Origin: Candidatus Thiothrix putei | Lineage (GTDB): Bacteria > Pseudomonadota > Gammaproteobacteria > Thiotrichales > Thiotrichaceae | Direction: 5' to 3' | Length of the DNA: 64,000 nt | Assembly (NCBI GenBank): GCA_029972225.1 | Contig: CP124756.1 | Span: 3,764,001-3,828,000 of the forward strand | Shown here: piece after piece, positions 24,599 to 33,466 of the stretch | Position numbering within the stretch: position 1 is the stretch's first letter | Layout: each line of letters starts with the position of its first letter | Notes under the pieces: model-generated | Seen by the model: only the letters and a program-made list of their open reading frames with translations | What the model was told of the DNA's origin: nothing | Database searches by the model: none | Translations under genes and position numbers: made by a program

Positions 24599-25684
24599 TT
24601 ACTGTGCAGGTGGTTGCTGTGGTGGCACTGGCATTTGAGCAACACCGTGACCACGCTCCATCGGCATAGGGTAACCACCTTGCGGCATGTATTGCTGCAT
24701 TTCTGGTGCTCGTTGCCCCTGCGCGGGAGGCATCATATTAGGCGCAGGAGGCATCCCATTACCAGCACCATTGCCGTAACCCGGCACTCCTTGCGGCATA
24801 GGGATAGCATACAAGTAATAGTAAGCTGCTGGCGGCTGAGGCATTGGTGGCGGAGTCGGAGCTGCTGGTACTTCAGGAGCAACTTTAGTTTCAGCCGCTG
24901 CCGGTTGAGCCGGAGCTGCTGGTACTTCTGGAATGGCTGGAGCAGCGGGTACAGCAGGTTGCTCTGGAACGGCTGGCTGTGCGGGAACAGCAGGTTGCTC
25001 TGGAACAGCTGGAGCAGCGGGTTGTGCAGGAGCTTGCTGCGCTGCTTCAGTGGCAGAAGCTGCTGCGGGCATACCAACAGGAGCAGTTGGTGCTGCCGGA
25101 GCTTCTGGAGCCTTTGTTTCTGGCGCAGTTGGTGCTGCCGGAGCTTCTGGAGCCTTTGTTTCTGGCGCAGTTGGTGCTGCCGGAGCTTCTGGAGCCTTTG
25201 TTTCTGGCGCAGTTGGTGCTGCCGGAGCTTCTGGAGCCTTTGTTTCTGGCGCAGTTGGTGCTGCCGGAGCTTCTGGAGCCTTTGTTTCTGGCGCAGTTGG
25301 TGCTGCCGGAGCCGTTGCCTCTGGAGCTGCGGGAACTTCGGGTGTTTTCAATTCAGTAGCGGCTGGAGCAGCAATAGCTGCATCTGCAACAGGAGCCGAA
25401 GGGGCTACAGGTACTTCTGGCTGTGCAGGGGCAGCAGGTACGACAGGGGCTGCCGGAGCCGCCGGAAGCTCTGGTGCTTTAGGAGCGGCTGGAGCCACAG
25501 GTGCAGCAAGTGCTCCTGCTACACCTACCATTTGCTCAGAACCTTCTGTTACAAATGGGCCTGGCGGCGGCGGCGGTAATTCTGCACCTTCAGCCCATAC
25601 ATTCGCACTCAACAACATTACAGCAGCAGATGTTGCAGCCGTTGCAACGGCTGATGCCATGCGCTTTTTGTTAAATATAGTCAT
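24599..25684 (-). CDS. Exported Pro/Ala-rich repeat protein
   Basis: The 361-residue protein has a signal peptide (cleavage after VWA, about residue 31) and is then almost wholly Pro/Ala with Glu, Lys, Thr and Val. Five exact copies of the 14-residue unit APTAPETKAPEAPA lie near residues 125-195. The C-terminal 90 residues are Pro/Gln/Met/Gly-rich (YYYLYAIPMPQGVPG...). Such rigid extended chains act as spacers through the periplasm or peptidoglycan, in the manner of TonB. It follows the pump gene by 18 bases, so a linking role in the RND assembly is plausible. No enzymatic domain is seen. Confidence 0.75.
   Translation of the reverse strand: MTIFNKKRMASAVATAATSAAVMLLSANVWAEGAELPPPPPGPFVTEGSEQMVGVAGALAAPVAPAAPKAPELPAAPAAPVVPAAPAQPEVPVAPSAPVADAAIAAPAATELKTPEVPAAPEATAPAAPTAPETKAPEAPAAPTAPETKAPEAPAAPTAPETKAPEAPAAPTAPETKAPEAPAAPTAPETKAPEAPAAPTAPVGMPAAASATEAAQQAPAQPAAPAVPEQPAVPAQPAVPEQPAVPAAPAIPEVPAAPAQPAAAETKVAPEVPAAPTPPPMPQPPAAYYYLYAIPMPQGVPGYGNGAGNGMPPAPNMMPPAQGQRAPEMQQYMPQGGYPMPMERGHGVAQMPVPPQQPPAQ
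25098..25307. repeat. Five exact 42-bp tandem repeats
   Basis: A 42-bp unit starting GGAGCTTCTGGAGCCTTTG is repeated five times without a single difference (25098, 25140, 25182, 25224, 25266), with partial copies on both sides. It encodes the 14-residue APTAPETKAPEAPA unit. The lack of any synonymous drift implies recent expansion or ongoing gene conversion. Confidence 0.9.
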
Positions 25685-25702
25685 GCTAGTCTTCCTTCCA
25701 GA

Positions 25703-28700
25703 TTAAATATCCGTCTTAAGTTTTATGCCCCGTCTACCGGAGGATTTCTTTCGCTCTTGGGAGTCACCAGAACCCAAGGGCATCTCATCTTGTTGTTGCT
25801 TACTGTCGGCGGTATCTGTCTCCGGCTTTACAGCCTCGACAACATCAATAGATTGTTCTTGTACTGCATCATCATCAACCGTCGCCGCAACAACCGCTGG
25901 CGCTGTAGTTGCTGTAACAGTCTCAGGCATCACACTAACTGTTTTACCTTCACCCGCTTGTTTAGCAACTGAGGCTATTGCTTGCTTTTTAGACTGTTGA
26001 CGTAACGCTTGCTGTTTTGCCGTTTCACGATTTTTGCGTTTTTGTAATAACTTACGTAGAGCTGCAAATATACCGATGATACCTGCCACCAAACCACCTA
26101 ACAACGACACTAAGTACATACCAATGTAAACCACCGTATCTTTAGCGATTGTTCCAACACTTTTACTAGATGTTTCAGTGTGCGCTCCACTACTTCCATG
26201 AGCACCGACAGCAGCATGTGCACCCGAAGAACCGCCACCTCCATTACTACCGGGAGCCCCCCCCAATGAATCACCCGCGCTAATACAACCCAATGGAATG
26301 ATCAACAAAGTCAGTAAGGTCGCGACAGCACCACCGAAAATAAGCGACACGGCCATGCCTTGGAAAATGGGGTCGGATAAAATAACCATCGAACCACCAA
26401 ACAAGGCCAGTGCGGTAATAATGATAGGGCGAGTCCGTGCTTCACAAGAACGAATGACCGCTTCCAGCACCGTTTCACCACTTAGGACTGCCTCACGCGC
26501 AAAGTCTACTAATAGAATAGAGTTACGCACGATAATCCCAGCCAAAGCGATGAAACCAATCATGGATGTTGCTGTGAATTCTGCATCCATCAACCAATGT
26601 CCCGGCACAATACCAATCAAGGTCAGCGGAATCGGAGCCATGATAATGGCAGGCAAGGTGAAGTTACCAAACTGCGCCACAATCAACATATAAATCAACA
26701 CCAACGCTGCGGCAAAGGCGATACCCATATCCCGGAACGTTTCCCATGTAACCGTCCATTCCCCGCCCCATTCAAAGGCTGATTTGCGCTCCACATCTTG
26801 TGGTGACTTTAACCAATATGCTTCGTCTAATAACAGCGTACCGTCGGGTGAACGATACCCTTCTCCGTTATTAAACTCTGCCAGTAAGGTTTCAACTTGT
26901 CCTTGACCGTACACGGGGGCAGCCAAACGCCCTACCGTTTCGGCGGTAACATATTCCACCGCACGCAAATCTTTACGGTAAATCGGCTTATCTTGCTTAT
27001 CGAATACGAATGTACCGAGTTCATGCAATGGAACAAATTGCCCAATTTGGTTAGTCACCGGTAATTGCGACAAACGGTAAATCTGGGAACGCGCACTCAA
27101 TGGCACTTGCATCACAATGCGTGTCGGATCAATCAGAGCATTTTTCTTAATATCCCCAAGAATGAAACCACCCATCGCCATTTCCAAGGTACGATTGACA
27201 CTTTCTGCAGTGATTCCATTTCGTTGTGCTTTATCAGAATCAACCATGAAACGTAGGATCTCATGATCCTCTTCCATCAGGTTGTCCACATCATCCAAGT
27301 TTTCCGCTTGCTCGAACAACTTGGTCAAATCAGCAGCGACTTGTCGACGAGTATTAGCATCAGGCCCATACACTTCAGCTACAACAGACTGCAATACAGG
27401 CGGGCCTGGTGGCATTTCAACCACTTGCAACTTCCCCCCCGTACCTTTCAGCATAGGCTGCAACAAAGCACGCGCCTCTACCGCAATCTCGTGACTGGTG
27501 CGTTTACGGTCATGTTTATCCGTCAATTGCACTTGAATATCAGCCTGCCAGGATTGTTGACGCAGGTAATAATGGCGAACCAAACCGTTGAAGTTAAACG
27601 GTGACGCAGTACCCGCATAAGTTTGCAGCGCCGTCACCTCCGGTATTTCTTTCAACTTAGTCGCCATGGTATGCATGAGGTTAGCCGTGACAGGCAATGC
27701 AGTACCTTCTGGCATATTAATAACGACATTGAATTCTGGCTTATTATCCAAAGGCAACATTTTCACCCGTACCGATTTGAGCGGGTAAAACAACAACATG
27801 AATGCGAAGAACACCACAATAATGGCAAGCAGGAAAGCGTAACCTTTTTTCTTATCCGTTACCAACGGCACAATCATGCCACGGAACAACTTCTCCATCC
27901 GGGCTGCTTGTTTGTGTTCCTTTTCAGCCGCATCGTGCAGACTCTTCAATGAAGGTTTGAAACGGTTCGTTAACCATGGCGTAAAGGCGAATGCCGCAAA
28001 TAACGAGATGACCATTGCCACCGACCCCAAGACGGGAATTGGTAACATATAAGGTCCCATCATGCCACTGACAAACCCCATGGGTAACAGTGCCGCAATA
28101 ACCGTACCCGTTGCCAGAATGGTCGGGTTGCCCACCTCGCGCACCGCATCCACAGCAGTTTCAACATCTGTATTTTCAATCAACAACCAACGGCGGTAAA
28201 TATTTTCCACCACCACAATGGCATCATCCACCAAAATCCCGATGGAGAAAATCAAGGCAAATAAACTTACCCGGTCAATGGTCATGCCCATAAGCCAAGC
28301 TGCAAAAACCGTGGTAGTAATAACGGCGGGAATAACGATCAATACAACCCCTGCTGCCCGCAAGCCGAGGAAGAACCATACCAACACAGTTACGATACCC
28401 GTTGCCACAAACAACTTAAAGATCAGTTCATTGACCTTTGCCTTAGCAGTTTCACCGTAATTACGGGTTATCTCAACATTAACATTATCAGGAATAATTC
28501 GCCCTTTAAGGCCGTCAAGTTTTGCTAACACAGCAGAGGCAACATCCACCCCATTGGTGCCATGCTTTTTCGCAATTGCCAAAGTCACTGCTGGGGCATT
28601 GTCAGCCTTCTCCTCAGCCTCACCAATGGCAGAACCCGTATAATAACCAACCGAACGCCCTGCATCGCTTGGCTCTTCCGTCACTGTTGCCACATCCCGC

Positions 28701-29515
28701 ACATAAACGGGTCGTCCCTCAATGACTGCCACCATTAAACGCTTAACATCTTCAGCAGAACTGAGGAACGCGCCGCTGTATACTTTAAACACACGCTCAT
28801 TGGGTTCAACCGAACCGGTATTACGCTCAGAGTTTGCCATACGGATAGCATTAGCCACTTGATCAAGTGACACCCCAAAAGTCGCCAAGCGCTCTGGCAG
28901 AATTTCCACCTTCAACTCTTCATGCCGACCGTCGACAATGAAACTCTGGCTAGTGTTTTCCACTTCACGCAGGCTTTGCAGCACATCCAACGCGACTAAG
29001 CGCAAATTAGCATCATCTACCTGATTCGACCACAAAGTCAGCGTCACCAACGGCACATCATCTGCACCTTTGGGCTTTACCATGGGTTCTTGCACCCCGA
29101 TAGGAATACGATCCTTGTTAGACGCCAGCTTGTCATAGAGCTTGACTAGCGAAGACTCCAGCTCCTCTCCCACAATGAACTGCACGGTCACCATGGAATG
29201 TTCACGAGCGGAATAAGAGTAAACGTGGTCGACACCCGTCATTTCCGACATGATACTTTCTAGTGGACGGGAAATGAGATTCTCAACTTCTTGCGCCGAC
29301 GCACCGGGGTAACGCACAAAAATATCCACCATCGGCACAGAAATCTGTGGGTCTTCCTGACGTGGCGTTACCCACATCCCTAACACACCCACTGCAAAAA
29401 AAGCCAACAGTAGCAATAATGAGAGTGGGGAGGTGATGAAGGCTTTAGCCATAGCACCCGCCATACCCAAATTATGCTGGGGCTGACTGGATGCGTTGTG
29501 CGGCGAATCATTCAT
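25703..29515 (-). CDS. RND-family pump (HAE/AcrB-like) with an unusual C-terminal extension
   Basis: The 1270-residue protein is about 200 longer than a usual RND pump. Residues 1-1076 are a complete pump: first helix at about 31-48, periplasmic domain 1, helix 4 with the proton-relay pair Asp430-Asp431 (GILVDDAIVVVEN), domain 2, and helices 8-12. The tail (1077-1270) has a Gly/Ser/His-rich linker, an extra transmembrane helix (about 1128-1152), a Lys/Arg/Gln-rich stretch and an acidic Val/Asp/Glu-rich end. The adaptor gene lies 39 bases upstream and the Pro/Ala-rich gene 18 bases downstream. Substrate unknown; no outer-membrane channel gene is nearby. Confidence 0.85.
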   Translation of the reverse strand: MNDSPHNASSQPQHNLGMAGAMAKAFITSPLSLLLLLAFFAVGVLGMWVTPRQEDPQISVPMVDIFVRYPGASAQEVENLISRPLESIMSEMTGVDHVYSYSAREHSMVTVQFIVGEELESSLVKLYDKLASNKDRIPIGVQEPMVKPKGADDVPLVTLTLWSNQVDDANLRLVALDVLQSLREVENTSQSFIVDGRHEELKVEILPERLATFGVSLDQVANAIRMANSERNTGSVEPNERVFKVYSGAFLSSAEDVKRLMVAVIEGRPVYVRDVATVTEEPSDAGRSVGYYTGSAIGEAEEKADNAPAVTLAIAKKHGTNGVDVASAVLAKLDGLKGRIIPDNVNVEITRNYGETAKAKVNELIFKLFVATGIVTVLVWFFLGLRAAGVVLIVIPAVITTTVFAAWLMGMTIDRVSLFALIFSIGILVDDAIVVVENIYRRWLLIENTDVETAVDAVREVGNPTILATGTVIAALLPMGFVSGMMGPYMLPIPVLGSVAMVISLFAAFAFTPWLTNRFKPSLKSLHDAAEKEHKQAARMEKLFRGMIVPLVTDKKKGYAFLLAIIVVFFAFMLLFYPLKSVRVKMLPLDNKPEFNVVINMPEGTALPVTANLMHTMATKLKEIPEVTALQTYAGTASPFNFNGLVRHYYLRQQSWQADIQVQLTDKHDRKRTSHEIAVEARALLQPMLKGTGGKLQVVEMPPGPPVLQSVVAEVYGPDANTRRQVAADLTKLFEQAENLDDVDNLMEEDHEILRFMVDSDKAQRNGITAESVNRTLEMAMGGFILGDIKKNALIDPTRIVMQVPLSARSQIYRLSQLPVTNQIGQFVPLHELGTFVFDKQDKPIYRKDLRAVEYVTAETVGRLAAPVYGQGQVETLLAEFNNGEGYRSPDGTLLLDEAYWLKSPQDVERKSAFEWGGEWTVTWETFRDMGIAFAAALVLIYMLIVAQFGNFTLPAIIMAPIPLTLIGIVPGHWLMDAEFTATSMIGFIALAGIIVRNSILLVDFAREAVLSGETVLEAVIRSCEARTRPIIITALALFGGSMVILSDPIFQGMAVSLIFGGAVATLLTLLIIPLGCISAGDSLGGAPGSNGGGGSSGAHAAVGAHGSSGAHTETSSKSVGTIAKDTVVYIGMYLVSLLGGLVAGIIGIFAALRKLLQKRKNRETAKQQALRQQSKKQAIASVAKQAGEGKTVSVMPETVTATTAPAVVAATVDDDAVQEQSIDVVEAVKPETDTADSKQQQDEMPLGSGDSQERKKSSGRRGIKLKTDI

Positions 29516-29554
29516 AATTACTTACATTCCTAGCAGGGAAAATCACATTCATCT

Positions 29555-30700
29555 TTATTCTGCATGGGGCATCCAGCCAGATGAGGCAGTAGCAGGAGGT
29601 TTATCAATCACCCGCTCATCTGCACTCAAACCAGAAACCACTTCTACTTTGCCATCTTCTTGTTCAGCGCCCAGTCTAACCAAGCGTAATTCGGAGGTAT
29701 TATCATTTTTTACCACTAGCACACTCGGAAGGCTGCGCCCTTTGAGCAATGCAGTTTTAGGGATCACCACAACTTTAGCATCACCGGCTTTACCCTCTGG
29801 CAAATAGACTTCGGCATACATGCCAGGAGCAGCTACCGAATCCACCGGCAAATCGAATTTAACCGTTACCGTATGGCGACTCGGATCAGCCACAGGATAA
29901 ATTTGTGAAACCTTCACCATTATCGTGGTTTTACTGTCAATTTTAGCAGGAACCAACATTCCTTCGCTCAAATTACTCACCAAACCGGAAGGCACATCCG
30001 CCTGTAAGCGTTTGTACTTAACATAACCAAACTTAATTAACGGCTGACCGGGTTGTACCGTATCACCAGCCTCAACCATTTTTTCCAATACAATACCATC
30101 AAAAGGAGCAATGGATTTAGCATCACGCAAACCTGCATCAATTTCCTGCAACTGCGACATCGCCTGCTGTAAATTACTTTGTGCTTGCGAAACCCCCGTT
30201 GCACTACTCATCAGATCAGAATAACGCCCCATGTCAGAGTCATAATTACCCATCATAGAGTCAGCAAACGGCCGAACCATCGCCATATCAAACATAGCGG
30301 GTAATCCAAAACCCGGCATCGTACCAATATCTTTACTACGCGGAGAAATCATCTCGCGGGTATATTGTGCTTGAGCGTTTTGTAACGCCGCTTGTGCGAT
30401 AGAAATTTGCGCAAATACCGCATTGCGTTTCGCCACCAATTGAGATTCATCAATACGAACAATCACATCACCTTGCTTAAAACTCGAACCTGCCTCGCCA
30501 GCAACTAATTTGACTGCCCCAGGAACTTGGGCAGACAATGTTACCTCTCTGTATGGGATAACCGTACTTCCCAATACAGAGCGAGACAATGAAGTGACAG
30601 TTTCTACACGCACGATCTCAGCCGCCTGCACTACAGCAGGTAGCCAGCCGATAATGCCAAGCACTAGCAGCAATCTCAGTGTATTTGTTCTTATACTCAT
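29555..30700 (-). CDS. RND periplasmic adaptor, first gene of the eight-gene operon
   Basis: The 381-residue protein has a signal peptide (cleavage after VQA, about residue 26) and adaptor-type lipoyl halves (LSAQVPGAVKLVAGEAGSSFKQGDVIVRID and SIAPFDGIVLEKMVEAGDTVQPGQPLIKFG). The region between them is helical but carries an insertion rich in Met and Asp (about 107-150, MISPRSKDIGTMPGFGLPAMFDMAMVRPF). C-terminal beta-barrel and membrane-proximal domains follow. It should couple the RND pump to an outer-membrane channel. The gap of about 170 bases before gspJ holds the likely operon promoter. Confidence 0.83.
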   Translation of the reverse strand: MSIRTNTLRLLLVLGIIGWLPAVVQAAEIVRVETVTSLSRSVLGSTVIPYREVTLSAQVPGAVKLVAGEAGSSFKQGDVIVRIDESQLVAKRNAVFAQISIAQAALQNAQAQYTREMISPRSKDIGTMPGFGLPAMFDMAMVRPFADSMMGNYDSDMGRYSDLMSSATGVSQAQSNLQQAMSQLQEIDAGLRDAKSIAPFDGIVLEKMVEAGDTVQPGQPLIKFGYVKYKRLQADVPSGLVSNLSEGMLVPAKIDSKTTIMVKVSQIYPVADPSRHTVTVKFDLPVDSVAAPGMYAEVYLPEGKAGDAKVVVIPKTALLKGRSLPSVLVVKNDNTSELRLVRLGAEQEDGKVEVVSGLSADERVIDKPPATASSGWMPHAE

Positions 30701-30870
30701 CGGCGGTCAGGTTTCCTCAAAGCGGCATGATCTCAAAGGCACGCAAGAGGAATGTCCCGACTGCAACCAGTGCACTCGCTCCTCTCCATCCCCTCTCAAC
30801 AATCTAGGCAGAACTATATCGTTTAAACTCCCTGAATTCCAGTCGCCCACCAATGAATATTAGCAATCTC

Positions 30871-31494
30871 TTATAAATATATACCAAAAACGCGCCTAAG
30901 CACACCAAAGCGTTTGTGCCGCAAAGAAAACTCGACTGCCATCAATGTCGCCCGCTCTTTAGGCAACTCATCCTTAAACTCACCACCCCGCACAGACAAA
31001 AAACGAAAACGCGGCTCACCTTCCAGTCCCTCTAATAAAGTCAGGGACACCGGTGTCGCCCCTTCAACATGGTCAACCAAGTTCCATGTCTGCCGCAGCA
31101 GCTTACCGTCTTCAAGTACGTAACGAACCCGCTGCAAACCACTACGCATTTGCCCCGAAGCACGCAATTGCCAGGCCACATCAGGATGACCACCGCGTGT
31201 AAACTCAAGCAACGCACCCAAATCTTCAGGCTTAACAATACTGCTATTAGCAAGACCAACATCCTGCCCAATCCCCCCGGCACTCTGCGGGCGCAACAAA
31301 GCCAGTTGACGCATATCCCGTTCGACAAACACCATCGCCCGCTGTAATTGCTGCAATTCAACTTGCGGCTGCTCAACCTGACGCCCCGCATCCAGCAACA
31401 CATTAACAGACTGATACGCCAACGTAATCAGCAAGGAAAAAATAGCCAGCGAAATCATCAACTCAACCAAGGTAAAACCACGGATACGCCTCAT
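30871..31494 (-). CDS. gspJ: Type II secretion minor pseudopilin GspJ
   Basis: The 207-residue protein has a prepilin signal (RIRGFTLVELMISLAIFSLLITLAYQSV) cleaved at G/F with Glu5 of the mature form. A GspJ-type body follows (LQQLQRAMVFVERDMRQLALLRPQ, RVRYVLEDGKLLRQTW...). It caps the type II secretion pseudopilus together with GspI and GspK. Its ATG overlaps the gspI stop by 4 bases. No gspK follows; instead the RND operon begins after a 170-base gap. Confidence 0.88.
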   Translation of the reverse strand: MRRIRGFTLVELMISLAIFSLLITLAYQSVNVLLDAGRQVEQPQVELQQLQRAMVFVERDMRQLALLRPQSAGGIGQDVGLANSSIVKPEDLGALLEFTRGGHPDVAWQLRASGQMRSGLQRVRYVLEDGKLLRQTWNLVDHVEGATPVSLTLLEGLEGEPRFRFLSVRGGEFKDELPKERATLMAVEFSLRHKRFGVLRRVFGIYL

Positions 31495-31880
31495 TGCCCC
31501 TGACTCCGCATCTTTGGCTGGGGATTAGCCACATAAGCCACCTCAACCGCGAGAATTTGCTGTGCCTGCCCCTCACGAAACACACTAACTTTCACTTTAC
31601 GTAAATCAGGGTCAGGCGTCGCTAAAATTTCCTGCTGCCATTGCCAAGCCCCCTCCCCCATTTCAGCTACCCCCTCAGACTTACCTGTTGCAGGAAAGCC
31701 TTTGCCTGTTTGCACCGCCGCAATTTGATTAAAAGCCACCCAACGTGCCAACGTAGTGTCTTTCATACGGTTATAGCTAGCAAAATCACCGCTACTGGTT
31801 TCCACACTGACCGAGATCACCAACCCCAGTAACAGCAACGCAAACATGATTTCGATTAAGTTAAAACCTTGCTGGCGCAT
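31491..31880 (-). CDS. gspI: Type II secretion minor pseudopilin GspI
   Basis: The 129-residue protein begins QQGFNLIEIMFALLLLGLVISVSVETS, a prepilin-type signal with cleavage G/F and a Glu at mature position 5. The small C-terminal domain (WVAFNQIAAVQTGKGFPATGKSEG...VKVSVFREGQAQQILAVEVAYV) agrees with GspI. It follows gspH by 1 base and overlaps gspJ by 4, so translation is coupled. Confidence 0.86.
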   Translation of the reverse strand: MRQQGFNLIEIMFALLLLGLVISVSVETSSGDFASYNRMKDTTLARWVAFNQIAAVQTGKGFPATGKSEGVAEMGEGAWQWQQEILATPDPDLRKVKVSVFREGQAQQILAVEVAYVANPQPKMRSQGQ

Positions 31881-31881
31881 T

Positions 31882-32412
31882 TCAACCAGCCTCCGTGGCT
31901 AAATCCACTAAGCGACCTACATTATCGAACTGAACAACACCCTCTCGCTGCGCGTTATCCCGCAAATGCCATTCAAACGGCATCATCTCACCCGTCGGCA
32001 AAATAAAAACCTGTGGGCGGATTTTGTCATTATCCGGCAAGCTAACCGCTTGCCCTTGCAGATACAGCACCTGCTCATAACTCCCTCGCCAAGTGTAGGC
32101 TTGCAACAAACCATCTTTATCAATCGGTTCCCATTGAAGCTGGTCGTTCTGGGCAAAAAAAGCATAGCCATTTTCCCCAAAACCCAATGCCAATGCCTGT
32201 GAACGCACAATACTTTCATCTTGAGCCATTTGCACACGCTCACGCAAACGCGTCACTTCTTCATTCAGCGGATCAGACACCGACAAATTCAACATCGAAC
32301 CCGCTAACGCATATAAAATGCCGATCACCATAATAACGATCATCATTTCCAGCAGGGAAAATCCCTGCTGGCGGGTTTGCCTGCACTTATAACTGCCAGC
32401 TACCCACATCAT
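31882..32412 (-). CDS. gspH: Type II secretion minor pseudopilin GspH
   Basis: I start at ATG 32412; upstream in-frame ATGs lie deep inside gspG. The overlap with gspG is 26 bases. The 176-residue product has the prepilin motif RQQGFSLLEMMIVIMVIGILYALAG and a GspH/FimT-type body (LRERVQMAQDESIVRSQALALGFGENGYAFF). GspH is a minor pseudopilin that sits near the pilus tip. The gene order gspG-H-I-J is that of known type II secretion operons. Confidence 0.86.
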   Translation of the reverse strand: MMWVAGSYKCRQTRQQGFSLLEMMIVIMVIGILYALAGSMLNLSVSDPLNEEVTRLRERVQMAQDESIVRSQALALGFGENGYAFFAQNDQLQWEPIDKDGLLQAYTWRGSYEQVLYLQGQAVSLPDNDKIRPQVFILPTGEMMPFEWHLRDNAQREGVVQFDNVGRLVDLATEAG

Positions 32413-32809
32413 CTTCTGTACCTTCACGTTTATCCGGCCCAATACTATAAACGTCGATTTCACCGCCACGAGTGCCCGGATTCAGGTAACGGTAGTCATT
32501 ACCCCAAGGGTCTTTAGGCAAATCTTTCATGTACTGACGCCAACGCGGTGCATTACCCGGATTCGTCACCAACGCACCCAACGCGCCAGATGGTGGGAAA
32601 ACACCATTATCCGCACGGTACATTTCCAGTTTAATTTTCAAATCACCGACTTCTTTTTTTGCTTTCAGGTTTTGTGCATCCCCCATAACATTCAGGTTAC
32701 TGAACACCAATCCCAACAAAATGCCGATGATCACAATCACGATCATCAACTCCGTTAAGGAAAAACCTACCTGACTTGGCTTACCCCGCCCCGCCTTACT
32801 GATACTCAT
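32387..32809 (-). CDS. gspG: Type II secretion major pseudopilin GspG
   Basis: The 140-residue protein has the prepilin signal QVGFSLTELMIVIVIIGILLGLVFSNL (cleavage G/F) and the conserved C-terminal calcium-site and loop region LPKDPWGNDYRYLNPG and IDVYSIGPDKREGTEDDVGSW, typical of GspG. It forms the pseudopilus shaft that pushes folded exoproteins through the outer-membrane secretin. It is the first gene of gspGHIJ and is divergent from a rhombosortase gene. The other secretion genes are outside the window. Confidence 0.92.
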   Translation of the reverse strand: MSISKAGRGKPSQVGFSLTELMIVIVIIGILLGLVFSNLNVMGDAQNLKAKKEVGDLKIKLEMYRADNGVFPPSGALGALVTNPGNAPRWRQYMKDLPKDPWGNDYRYLNPGTRGGEIDVYSIGPDKREGTEDDVGSWQL

Positions 32810-32866
32810 GCCCTTTAGTCCTCATAAACAAGATTTCGTAGTTGCGATTCTGGCATACTGTTTACC

Positions 32867-33466
32867 ATGTTGCACACTTTAGACATCAGTAAACCCACCC
32901 GACAATGCGTCAACACCTGCATTATTGCCATCATTTTCACGGTGTTGCTGCCATTATTACAGTTTTTTCATGACGAATTACTGTACCACCGCCATTGGAT
33001 TGTCGCCGGAGAATACTGGCGTATCTGGTCAGGTAGCTTAGTGCACACTAATTTTTGGCATTTAGCGCTCAATCTTGCAGGCTTATGGCTATTGGCTTTT
33101 ATTGCACCACTGCCATTCAGCAAAAGTATTCAGCTTATACAGATCGCTTTTTTAACGAGCTGTGTAGGAGCAGGTTTGTGGTGGCTCAACCCCGAATGGG
33201 TTTGGTATGCAGGCTTTTCGGGTACGCTTTACGGTCTATTCATGCTCGGCGGCATTCACCTACTGCAACAACGAGACTGGCTGATGGCAGCTCTCATCCT
33301 GCTTGGCTTAGGTGGCAAAACTGTGTGGGACTGGTGGTCAGGGGGAGAATCAGCCTCTGCCAGCCTAATCGAAGCACCTGTTATTTACGCTGCTCACCTT
33401 TATGGCATGGCAGGCAGTCTATTGCTGAGCATACCAACATTACTTAGCAACCTAAGCAAACGATGA
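32867..33466 (+). CDS. rrtA: Rhombosortase, rhomboid-family intramembrane serine protease
   Basis: The 199-residue protein has about six transmembrane helices and the rhomboid catalytic pair Ser118 (GFSGTLYG) and His177 (AAHLYG), with HTNFWHLALNLAGLWLL in helix 2. The compact size and GFSG pattern are those of rhombosortases, which cut GlyGly-CTERM tails from exported proteins. Those substrates often leave by type II secretion, and the gspGHIJ operon is divergent from this gene (57-base gap). No GlyGly-CTERM protein is encoded in the window. The comF-like gene overlaps its end by 4 bases (ATGA). Confidence 0.83.
   Translation: MLHTLDISKPTRQCVNTCIIAIIFTVLLPLLQFFHDELLYHRHWIVAGEYWRIWSGSLVHTNFWHLALNLAGLWLLAFIAPLPFSKSIQLIQIAFLTSCVGAGLWWLNPEWVWYAGFSGTLYGLFMLGGIHLLQQRDWLMAALILLGLGGKTVWDWWSGGESASASLIEAPVIYAAHLYGMAGSLLLSIPTLLSNLSKR

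Noticed and set aside
25098-25307. Possible CRISPR array (regular 42-bp repeats)
   Set aside because: The copies are directly adjacent without spacers and lie inside a coding frame; no cas genes are present.
24933-25706. Plus-strand Gly/Ala-rich frame of about 257 codons
   Set aside because: It is the opposite strand of the Pro/Ala-rich exported protein. It has no ribosome-binding site, and the minus frame has a good signal peptide and fits the operon.
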